Shown: in pieces, positions 51,860-59,854 of the stretch
How the letters are laid out: each line of letters begins with the position of its first letter
Position numbering within the stretch: position 1 is the first letter of the stretch
NCBI GenBank assembly: GCA_030696085.1
Contig: JAUYNL010000022.1
Coordinates: 1-64,000, forward strand
From: Luteolibacter sp.
Lineage (GTDB): Bacteria; Verrucomicrobiota; Verrucomicrobiia; Verrucomicrobiales; Akkermansiaceae
Direction of reading: 5' to 3'
DNA: 64,000 bases
The notes under the pieces: model-generated
What the model was told of the DNA's origin: nothing
Databases searched by the model: none
The model's input: the letters and a program-made list of their open reading frames with translations, nothing else
Position numbers and translations under genes: made by a program

Positions 51860-54298
51860 TCATTTGACAATTCTCATTTCAACCAGTTTACCGGTCGTCT
51901 TCTTCGTATCGGGTTTCATGAAAATTTTGATGGACTGTTTCCCCCGCACCAGTTCCTCCGGGATATTGTAATGAGCCTCGATCAGACCTGCGGTGACACT
52001 GTTGTCCATCGGCATGTTGATTTTCGCGATCACCACGCCATCCACTTCAATGGAGAAGTCCCGCTGTGTTTCGTAAGTCGCGCGCCCCATATAGCGGCAA
52101 TAGAGCGAGAGCGGGGCTCCCTCGGCAACCTTGAGGGTATATCCAAGTCCGGCAGGCTTGTTGCTATGACGCCATGTCAGATGCCCCAGGTAGGCTCCGT
52201 TGTTGTTGCCAATGCCAATGCTGGTGTCAGCAACGGCCGCCGCGTGGGCATTTTCCGAATCACGGTTCCCCACCACGACCCGGTCCATCGTTCGCTGGTC
52301 GAGATCTTTGGAAGCTGCGGTTAGCCGTTCGACTTCCGCTGTGTGCGTCTGCCACTGTGCCGGAGTGACACAATCCCAGTAGATGCAGTGGGTCTGCTGA
52401 CGGAGTTTGTAAAACGGGTGCAGTTCCACCTCGCGCGGACGGCCAACCTGCGTCGTGTATATCAGCGGGGTGGAGGTGGCTTTGAGCCACTGGTCCAGTG
52501 GCTTGTCGCCTGCCATGATGACTGGCGCATAGCCCGGTTGTTCCACCAGTGGATCGGCAACGGGGCCAAGCACACCTGCAAGGAGGACCGGCCCGGCGAA
52601 TATGGCGACCCGGTTCGGATTATCGGGCATGGGCTCCGACCGGATTTTCAGCGGCGTCGTCACCGTCACGGTGTCGTCGTTGCGCCACTCACGACTGATG
52701 GGTATGAAACTTCCGGGCGTGGCCGAAACCGGATACGGCTGGCCATTGAGCTGAATCGTCACTCCCGCCGTGGCCCAGTGTGGATAGCGCACGTTCAGGA
52801 CGAAGCGGGTCGCTTGCGGCAAGTCCACCCGAAACACAGCCGTGTCTTCGTCCGGGAAGCGGGTCTCCTGTTTGAGGACGAGTTTCTTTTCCGGCCAGGT
52901 AACTTCCGAGGCAACCGCCAGATTGACGAACAGGTTTTCCGCATCATGGCTGTAGATATAGGTGGCCGTGCGGGCATAACTGTCAAACCCGCTGCACACG
53001 CAGCAGGAAAACACCTCTTCCGATTCAACCCGCTTGCGTGTTCCGGTCATCAGCGGAAGGAAGTAGCAGACGCTGCCATTGTCCGGATCCTGCGCGGCCA
53101 GGATATGGTTGAACAACACCCGTTCCATGTAATCCGCGTAGGCGGCCGACGGCTGGATGTTGAACAACAATTGCGTCAGGCGCAGCATGTTGTAGGAATT
53201 GCAGTTTTCCGCAGTGAAGGGTGTCAAGGTGTCGTTGAGCTTGTCTGCGGCGCAAAAATGCTCGCTCTCGCTGTTGCCGCCGTTCACATAACTGTGATGT
53301 TTCACCACGCTTTCCCAGAAAAATTCGGCGGTGGCGCGGTCTGAACTCACGCCGGAAAACGGGTAACGCGCCGCCAGGCCGCTGAATTGCGGAATGCTGG
53401 CATTGGCATGTCGCCCGCCAAGCACATCGTGCCCCTGCTCGAGAGGATCCATGATCCCGTGGTTCACCCAGCGCCGCGACAAGGCGAGAAATCGGGCGTC
53501 GCCGGAATCGGCATACAAGTCAGCCAACACCCAGTTCATTCCTCCGTATTCGGCGGACATCAATTTCTGCAACTGCGCGTCGGTGACATGCGACAGGTGC
53601 TCATCGAGCCAATTCCCGAGCTTGATGGCTATTTGCAGCGCCTTGGGCTGCCGTCCAATGCGGTAGGCATCTCTAAGACCGGAGAAGGTTTTTTCCAACG
53701 AATAATATGGCGTAGCCTGGCCAGTCCCGTCCCAGGGACTGAAGCCCTCGAATCGCCCCTCCTTCTCGACGCGCGCGAAGATCGCCCGCCCATTCTTGCA
53801 CCCCAGAAGATAGCCGCCCGTGGCTTCCTGACAGGCTGCCAACTCATCCAGAATGTAGCCTAGGCGTCGGACAAGTTCTTTGTTCCCGTTCGCCTCCGTC
53901 AGGTTGGATATTCCAGACAGGTAGAAGGCGAGGCCCACGCCGGGAAGAGAACCGGTCTCCCACCCCGTGTAGCGCGCGGCTTTTTCCGGAAGCCCGGCCT
54001 CGGCACGGTAGGGTGCCAGCAGGCGATCAACGTCAAGACTCAACAGGTGTTTCTCCGCGGCATCCCGTGACTGCTTCAACGGGCCATCCAGCAGATGCAC
54101 CCGGGCGGGTGGGAAAGAAACCGCCTTCGGGACCACGAGCGGCTGGGCCGGCGTGCTCGATGGATCGGTGTCAGCCAAGCACAATATGGATGTGCCGCCC
54201 ATCGCCATGATCACCATGGCCGTGTCAAGCGATAGCGCGCGTCCCAGGCTGACCAAGCCGCTGGCCATCGGGAGTGTGGTGCAAACCAGCAGTTTCAT
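51860..54298 (-). CDS. GH127-family glycoside hydrolase (beta-L-arabinofuranosidase-like)
   Basis: 812-residue exported enzyme of glycoside hydrolase family 127/DUF1680, whose characterised members cleave beta-L-arabinofuranosyl linkages by a cysteine nucleophile bound to zinc. The family cluster is visible: E364-N-C366 in TAENCNSYNMLRLTQLLF and C432-C433 in FSCCVCSGFDSYARTATY, spaced as in the family; C432 should be the nucleophile. Other signs: LNDTLTPFTAENC, YADYMERVLFNHILAAQDPD. The N-terminus is a long signal (MKLLVCTTLPMASGLVSLGRALSL). A C-terminal region of about 150 residues after the catalytic part looks like a beta-sandwich. Its gene is the downstream partner of the 977-residue gene, 74 bases apart. 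Confidence 0.88.
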   Translation of the reverse strand: MKLLVCTTLPMASGLVSLGRALSLDTAMVIMAMGGTSILCLADTDPSSTPAQPLVVPKAVSFPPARVHLLDGPLKQSRDAAEKHLLSLDVDRLLAPYRAEAGLPEKAARYTGWETGSLPGVGLAFYLSGISNLTEANGNKELVRRLGYILDELAACQEATGGYLLGCKNGRAIFARVEKEGRFEGFSPWDGTGQATPYYSLEKTFSGLRDAYRIGRQPKALQIAIKLGNWLDEHLSHVTDAQLQKLMSAEYGGMNWVLADLYADSGDARFLALSRRWVNHGIMDPLEQGHDVLGGRHANASIPQFSGLAARYPFSGVSSDRATAEFFWESVVKHHSYVNGGNSESEHFCAADKLNDTLTPFTAENCNSYNMLRLTQLLFNIQPSAAYADYMERVLFNHILAAQDPDNGSVCYFLPLMTGTRKRVESEEVFSCCVCSGFDSYARTATYIYSHDAENLFVNLAVASEVTWPEKKLVLKQETRFPDEDTAVFRVDLPQATRFVLNVRYPHWATAGVTIQLNGQPYPVSATPGSFIPISREWRNDDTVTVTTPLKIRSEPMPDNPNRVAIFAGPVLLAGVLGPVADPLVEQPGYAPVIMAGDKPLDQWLKATSTPLIYTTQVGRPREVELHPFYKLRQQTHCIYWDCVTPAQWQTHTAEVERLTAASKDLDQRTMDRVVVGNRDSENAHAAAVADTSIGIGNNNGAYLGHLTWRHSNKPAGLGYTLKVAEGAPLSLYCRYMGRATYETQRDFSIEVDGVVIAKINMPMDNSVTAGLIEAHYNIPEELVRGKQSIKIFMKPDTKKTTGKLVEMRIVK

Positions 54299-54372
54299 TG
54301 AATTTAAGGGGTGTTAGTTGGATTCGGGATGTGATTTGGATGCCTGGCGTTCCACGGTGATGTTCGTTTCTA

Positions 54373-57306
54373 TCAGGGAGTAAGTATGAGGCGGACGGGG
54401 CTGAGGGATTGGCGCTCGATCCAGACGATCAGGTCGGTGCCCTCAATGGTGGTGTGATGGCCGATGCGGAAGTCTTTGCCGGGCGGGATGGTTTGGCCGT
54501 CGAGTGCCAGGCGCGGAGTGGTTTTTCCCCAGTTTTTGACGATGAGGCAGAAGTTTTGGAGCGGGGTTTCCGGGCTGGCTGCGAAGTCGCATTCGAGTGG
54601 CGCGGCGGGGGTGATGCGTTCCAGCAAATAGGCACGTTGGGTGGGATCATAGTTTCCGCCATGGTAGGCGGTGCCTTGCAGGTGCAGTGCGGGCGGGCGG
54701 AGCCAGGATTTGGCGAGCGGGAGGAGGTCCGGGGCGTGTTGGTCGGTGAGGCCGCAGAGCATGATTTTGGTGAGGGATTTTTCGCTGCGTTCGTAGGCGG
54801 CGCTGTATTGGGTGGCGGTGTAGGTTTGGGAAACCTGATCGGCGGCGACAGCGTAGCGGCCGATGATTTGGACTTGGTTGACGGGCCAGTGATTGCGCCA
54901 GGGGAAGGTGGAGAAATCGGACCAGGAGCCGCCGTAGCGCAGGATGGCGGGGCCGCGCCCGCCGCGATCATTGATGCCGTCCCGGTCATCGAGGATGAGG
55001 AAGGGATTGAAGACGGAGTTGAGGTAGGTGACCTGGATGTTGGCGAGGGGCAGCGCGGGGAGGGTCTGGCTGCGGGGGCCGGGTTCCCAGCCGTAGGTTT
55101 GGCTTTGGCCGGCCATGTTGGCGATGGACATGACGCGCTGCGGGTCTAGCAGATCTTCGGGGCGTTGGCCGGGATGGAGGATTTGGAGGGATTGGCACCA
55201 TTCGTGCCATTCGTCGAGTTTGCCGCTCCAGAGTGTGACTTTGCGGGCGGCGACGCCATCGGGATAGACGGTGTAGGTTTCCTCCGACCAATCGCCCCAG
55301 CCGGTTTCCGGGTCTTCGAAGGGGATTTGGTAGTTCACGCCGACGGGTGAGTTGCGCCAGAAGATGACGGTGCGGGCGGCGTTGTTTTCGAGGATTTTGA
55401 CGTGGGAGAAGCGGGCCTGTTTGTCGGACATGGATTCGCAGCAGCCCATGCCGGTGACGTGGGCGCGCTCGACGAATTCGTTGCTCATCCAGTGGCCTTT
55501 TTCGGTGACAAAGCAGGGGGCGTAGGAAATGCCGCGCCAGCAGACGAGGCGGAAGGGTGCCTTGTCGAAGGCGACGACGACGTCCGGGCCGTCCCCGCGC
55601 CATTGCTCGTCCCATTCCTCGCAGTATTTCAAGGGGGTGTAAAACGCGCCGAATTGATCGAGTTTCGCCGGGCCGGAGGGAAGTCTGCGCGGGATGAGAT
55701 CGGGCGGGGCGGAGGGCTTGGTGGCGGTGAAGGTGCTGGAGATTTCCGCAGGGCTGAGGCAGCTATCGTGAAATGTGAGTTCGTCGAGGATGCCATCGAG
55801 CGAGCAATGGACGGGGATGTTTTTTGCCTCGAAGGCGCAGGGTTCTTTCTTGCGGTTGCGGGCGATCCAGAGGTCGGTCTCGGCGGGAGTGAACGTGCCG
55901 GTGAGGGCGAGTTGGCCGACGTTTTTCCCATCGAGGTAGAGGGTGATGCCGGTGGCGGGATCGAAGGTGGCGGCGAGGTGGGACCACTGCATGAGCGGCA
56001 GTTTGGCGGTGGATGTGGCCTCGTGCCATTTGCCATCCACGGCGAGCAGGAGGCCGAAGTGGCCCTCGGCATCGATGCGGAATGAGTAGCCCGCCGTTGC
56101 GTCGGATTGTCGGGCGGCGATGGCGCACCATGTCCAGGGATAGGCCTGCGGGGCAAACCACGCCTGGATGCTCAACGGGCCGGAAATTCGGGGTGCCTGC
56201 TCCGCCGGGATGACGAGGCGGGTGGAGAAACCATCGCACTTGAGGCCGGTGCCGACGGCTCCGGCGCGGCGGCGGAAATTGCCGGTGATCGGGCTTTCAC
56301 GGCTGCTTTCGGTCTCTCGGGCGAGCTTGCCCTCCGGTTCCTCGAAGCTCCAGCGGGCGATGGGGTTCACGGGCGCCGCATCGTCCGGGAACTGGAACGG
56401 CGGCCGACCGGTGAGGGAGGTGCTGGTGATCGTGGGGCACCAGTAACGCTCGGTGTGCTCGATGATGAGATCCGTGCCGCGGAAGTGGTTGAAACCGGGT
56501 GTTTTGGGTTCAAAGAACGAATCCGTCAGGTCGCGGCACAATACCACGTCCATCCCGAGATAGGTCATCTGCCGGATGCCGAACGGCCGGCCGAGCATGC
56601 AAATGTTCGCATGAACGCCCATGACGATGACATGCCGGATGCCGCGCTGGCGGAAGAGATTGTATAACTCCTGGCCCTGATCGGTGATGGCATCCTGCGG
56701 GGCGATTTCGAGGGTGTCGATCTGCCGGGTCCAATTGCGGAAACGCCTGGGGCACGGCGGCTCGCACCCGGTGCAACTGCCGACGCCCTCGATCTGCCCG
56801 TCGCGCGTGAGTTCGTCCGGGTAGGTGAGTTCGATCTTCGGATCGCGGTCATGCCACTTGAAAACGACCGGGGCCTTTTCCATCGGGGCGCTTTGGGCGA
56901 GCTTGCGCTGGGGAGCTTCCTGATAGAAATCCATGCAGTCGGCGGGCGAGTGAACAATCAGCACGCCCTTCTCCCGCGCCGCCTTGAGGGTTCCGTTGAT
57001 TGCCGGAGCCAGTTGGCCGACCCGCCGTGCGGCGGCCTTGCAGTGGTGGTTGTCCCACATATCGATGACCACGATGGCGGTCTGTGCGGGATCCCACGAA
57101 ATGCGCTTGGTGGTGACGGCGAAGCGGGAGCTGCCGGGCGGCGTCTCAGCGCGGGCGCGGGTTTCAAGCTGGAGGACGGATTCCCCTTCCCCATCCGCCC
57201 GCGCCGCGCCACAGGCCAAACCGACGGCGCAGATGGCCAGCAGGATCCATAGCGGCGAAGGTGAAGTGGTTTTCCGGAGTGAGGTTGGATTTTTGACGGA
57301 ATTCAT
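54373..57306 (-). CDS. Secreted isochorismatase-like / LamG fusion protein with unknown C-terminal domain
   Basis: 977 residues with N-terminal signal (SPLWILLAICAVGLACGAARADG). Domain 1 (about 70-290) is isochorismatase/nicotinamidase-like: first-strand Asp82 (IVVIDMWDNHHC), a candidate Lys near 144-150, and catalytic-type Cys236 in VIVMGVHANICMLGRPFGIRQM. Domain 2 (about 325-545) is a LamG/concanavalin fold: NPIARWSFEEPEGKLA, FSTRLVIPAEQAPRISGPLSIQAWFAPQ, WSHLAATFDPATGITLYLDGKNVGQLALTG. Domain 3 (about 560-977) is beta-rich and I do not recognise it (FDKAPFRLVCWRGISYAPCFVTEKGHWMSNEFVE). A secreted member of this hydrolase family fused to LamG is unusual; a glycan-bound substrate is likely. 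It sits between two GH127 genes. Confidence 0.85.
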   Translation of the reverse strand: MNSVKNPTSLRKTTSPSPLWILLAICAVGLACGAARADGEGESVLQLETRARAETPPGSSRFAVTTKRISWDPAQTAIVVIDMWDNHHCKAAARRVGQLAPAINGTLKAAREKGVLIVHSPADCMDFYQEAPQRKLAQSAPMEKAPVVFKWHDRDPKIELTYPDELTRDGQIEGVGSCTGCEPPCPRRFRNWTRQIDTLEIAPQDAITDQGQELYNLFRQRGIRHVIVMGVHANICMLGRPFGIRQMTYLGMDVVLCRDLTDSFFEPKTPGFNHFRGTDLIIEHTERYWCPTITSTSLTGRPPFQFPDDAAPVNPIARWSFEEPEGKLARETESSRESPITGNFRRRAGAVGTGLKCDGFSTRLVIPAEQAPRISGPLSIQAWFAPQAYPWTWCAIAARQSDATAGYSFRIDAEGHFGLLLAVDGKWHEATSTAKLPLMQWSHLAATFDPATGITLYLDGKNVGQLALTGTFTPAETDLWIARNRKKEPCAFEAKNIPVHCSLDGILDELTFHDSCLSPAEISSTFTATKPSAPPDLIPRRLPSGPAKLDQFGAFYTPLKYCEEWDEQWRGDGPDVVVAFDKAPFRLVCWRGISYAPCFVTEKGHWMSNEFVERAHVTGMGCCESMSDKQARFSHVKILENNAARTVIFWRNSPVGVNYQIPFEDPETGWGDWSEETYTVYPDGVAARKVTLWSGKLDEWHEWCQSLQILHPGQRPEDLLDPQRVMSIANMAGQSQTYGWEPGPRSQTLPALPLANIQVTYLNSVFNPFLILDDRDGINDRGGRGPAILRYGGSWSDFSTFPWRNHWPVNQVQIIGRYAVAADQVSQTYTATQYSAAYERSEKSLTKIMLCGLTDQHAPDLLPLAKSWLRPPALHLQGTAYHGGNYDPTQRAYLLERITPAAPLECDFAASPETPLQNFCLIVKNWGKTTPRLALDGQTIPPGKDFRIGHHTTIEGTDLIVWIERQSLSPVRLILTP

Positions 57307-57592
57307 GAAGGGGCGGAGCTATGGATCTTCTGATGGAATGGCGGAGTAATCAAAATGCTGTTCTTCCTATGGAAGAAAAGCCCATAGGGGGCAACGAAAA
57401 TTCCAGAATCCTTCCATTTCCGCCGATCCTTCCATTGGGGGAAGCGGATTTGAATCCCGGCGGCTCGGGGCCTTGGCGACGATGCGATTCGCCGGACAAG
57501 TGCGGCCACATCCGTGTTAGAGCGCCGTTTCCACTACGAAAGGGTGATTTTTTGTCCTTTTCGGAAGCGGGAATTGTCCGCATGCTGGATGC

Positions 57593-58672
57593 GTGCCGAG
57601 GCCGCCCGCAAATCCCCACCCCTCCCCCAATCCGCTTCCGGTTGCGCACAGCAGGCCGAACTTGAAACAACTGGCCGCCTCGCTGGGGATTTCAATATCC
57701 ACCGTTTCACGAGTCATGAGCGGGCGGGCGGAACAATGCCGCATCGCTCCCGCCACCCGGCAATTGATTCTGGCAGAAGCCGGAAGACTCGGCGTGGTTG
57801 TGGATCAATACGCACGCGGGCTGCGCCTGCGGCAAACCCTAACCATCGGGTTGCTGATTCCCGACATCGCGAACCCCTTCTTCGCGAACCTCGCCTGCGC
57901 GGTGGAAAAGGCCGCCCGCGCCCATGGTTATGCCGTTTTGCTTTGCGACAGCCAGGAATCCACCGCGCTGGAAATGGAATCCGTCAATCTGCTGCATGGG
58001 CGGCGGGTGGATGGCATGATCCTGGCCCCGGTGGGGGAGGAGCACCTGCATTTGCTTTCCCTGCAACAGACCGGCATGCCGATCGTGCTGGTGGACCGGG
58101 TATTCCCCGAATGGGAAGTGCCGAGCGTGGTATCGGATAATTTGAGTGGAGCGCGGATGGCGGTGAATCATCTGCTGGCATGTGGCCACCGTCGCATCGG
58201 CTGTGTGCAGGGCCTGCCCACGAGCTACTCGAATATGGAGCGTCTGCGCGGATATAAGTCCGCGCTGGAGGATGCCGGCATCCGCTTTGATGCCAAGCTG
58301 GTGAGCGGCAGCGATTTCACGGCGGAGAGCGGCTATCGCGGCACGCTGGAATTGTGCGAAAATCCGGAGAAGCGTCCGTCCGCGTTGTTCGCCTTGGGGA
58401 GCCTGCTGGCGTTTGGAGCCATCCGGGCGATTCACGAGTGCGGTCTCAAGGTCGCGGCGGATATTTCCGTGGTTTCCTTCGATGAACAACCATGGGCCCA
58501 GTTTCTCGCGCCATCGCTCACAACCGTGGCCCAGCCGGTGGAGCAACTCGCCACGCAAGCCGTCTCGATGCTGCTCGGAGCGATGAAGCCCGGCACCGGC
58601 GGCAAACCCACAGCGGGTGTCCGGGCCCTGCCGGTGGAGCTGATTTTCCGCGAATCGGTGCGGACTTTGTGA
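57593..58672 (+). CDS. LacI-family transcriptional regulator
   Basis: Sugar-responsive repressor likely controlling the surrounding carbohydrate locus. 359 residues from GTG 57593: an N-terminal helix-turn-helix LKQLAASLGISISTVSRVMSGR (about 24-45), the hinge helix region, then a periplasmic-binding-protein-like core (TIGLLIPDIANPFFANLACAVEKAARAHGYAVLLCDSQES, PIVLVDRVFPEWEVPSVVSDNLSGARMAVNHLLACGHRRIGCVQG, ISVVSFDEQPWAQFLAPSLTTVAQP). It diverges from the 977-residue gene and precedes the transporter in the same direction, so it can act on both sides. A candidate operator lies before the transporter gene. Confidence 0.92.
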   Translation: MPRPPANPHPSPNPLPVAHSRPNLKQLAASLGISISTVSRVMSGRAEQCRIAPATRQLILAEAGRLGVVVDQYARGLRLRQTLTIGLLIPDIANPFFANLACAVEKAARAHGYAVLLCDSQESTALEMESVNLLHGRRVDGMILAPVGEEHLHLLSLQQTGMPIVLVDRVFPEWEVPSVVSDNLSGARMAVNHLLACGHRRIGCVQGLPTSYSNMERLRGYKSALEDAGIRFDAKLVSGSDFTAESGYRGTLELCENPEKRPSALFALGSLLAFGAIRAIHECGLKVAADISVVSFDEQPWAQFLAPSLTTVAQPVEQLATQAVSMLLGAMKPGTGGKPTAGVRALPVELIFRESVRTL

Positions 58673-58763
58673 AATCCACGGGATTTTCCCGGTTCCAAGC
58701 AAGACCGGGAACCACAGGGCAGGTTTTTCGGAAATTCAAGATTGACGTTGCCCGAAGAGCTCA

Positions 58764-58773
58764 CAATCGTTTG
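58764..58773. promoter_or_regulatory. Candidate LacI-type operator core
   Basis: CAATCGTTTG, matching the AANCGNTT core with the central CG step of LacI-family operators, 16 bases before the ATG of the sugar transporter and about 90 bases after the LacI gene. The flanks are not symmetric. It is a guess from one site. Confidence 0.3.
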
Positions 58774-58789
58774 CGCAACTTCTCAACCC

Positions 58790-59800
58790 ATGACCATCGT
58801 CGAATCCTACCCGCTTGCCGTGGCACTCTGTGTCCTCACCATGTTATGTTGGGGTTCCTGGGCCAATACCCAGAAACTCGCCAGCAAGGAATGGCGCTTC
58901 CAACTGTTCTACTGGGACTACGCCATCGGCGTGTTCCTGCTCGCGCTGTTGCTGGCTTTCACGCTCGGCAGCACCGGTGAGGGCGGGCGCGGGTTTCTCA
59001 CCGACCTGCGGCAGGCCGATTCCAAATGGCTCGGCGCGGCCCTGCTCGGCGGCGTGATCTTCAATCTTTCCAACATCCTGCTGGTCGCCGCGATCGACAT
59101 CGCAGGGATGGCCGTGGCGTTTCCGGTGGGAGTCGGCCTCGCGCTGGCGCTAGGCGTGGTCACCACCTACATCGCCAAGCCGGAGGGCAATGTCCCGATG
59201 CTGGCGACCGGGGTGGCGGCGATTGTCGTCGCCATCATTCTCGATGCCCTGGCGTATCGCAAACTGGCATCCAACAGCAGCCGGACACCCACCAAGGGAA
59301 TCGTGATCGCGGTGGCGGCGGGTTTGCTCATGGGATGGTTCTATAGCTTCGTGGCGCAATCCATGGGACAACTCGACCCTCTAACGAAAACATTGGAGGC
59401 CGGAAAACTCAGCCCCTACACGGCGATCGTCGTGTTTTCATTCGGTTTGTTGATTTCCAACTTCCTCTGGAACAGCATCATGATGGTAAAGCCTCTCTCC
59501 GGCGGACCCGTGCCCTTCGGGGATTACTTTTCCAAGGGCAACTTTCGTTTGCACGCCATCGGCATCCTCGGCGGAGTGATCTGGAATCTGGGCATGTCCA
59601 TGAGCATCATCGCCAGCACCAAGGCCGGCGCGGCGCTCTCCTACGGGCTGGGACAGGGCGCGACGATGATCGGCGCGTTCTGGGGCGTGTTCGTCTGGAA
59701 GGAGTTCAAAGGCGCGCCGCAGGGAACCAATAAGCTGCTCGCGGCCATGTTCGTGTTCTATCTGATCGGACTCGCGGTTCTGGTGAGTTCTAAGTTTTGA
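58790..59800 (+). CDS. GRP/DMT-type sugar transporter
   Basis: 336-residue permease with about ten membrane helices in the drug/metabolite transporter superfamily, close to glucose/ribose porter (GRP)-like proteins. Start at ATG 58790 (MTIVESYPLAVALCVLTMLCWGSWANTQKL). Helix motifs: CWGSWANTQKLASKEWRFQLFYWDYAIG, IFNLSNILLVAAIDIAGMAVAFPVGVGLALALGVVTTYI, GVIWNLGMSMSIIASTKAGAALSYGLGQGATMIGAFWGVFVWKEF. The neighbourhood of LacI, GH127 and the DraG-like gene suggests import of a released sugar. Substrate unproven. It is followed by the DraG-like gene after 54 bases. Confidence 0.85.
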   Translation: MTIVESYPLAVALCVLTMLCWGSWANTQKLASKEWRFQLFYWDYAIGVFLLALLLAFTLGSTGEGGRGFLTDLRQADSKWLGAALLGGVIFNLSNILLVAAIDIAGMAVAFPVGVGLALALGVVTTYIAKPEGNVPMLATGVAAIVVAIILDALAYRKLASNSSRTPTKGIVIAVAAGLLMGWFYSFVAQSMGQLDPLTKTLEAGKLSPYTAIVVFSFGLLISNFLWNSIMMVKPLSGGPVPFGDYFSKGNFRLHAIGILGGVIWNLGMSMSIIASTKAGAALSYGLGQGATMIGAFWGVFVWKEFKGAPQGTNKLLAAMFVFYLIGLAVLVSSKF

Positions 59801-59854
59801 CAAACCCCCACCTGCTTTCCCGATCCTGCGATTCCAAAATCACCATATTAAAAA

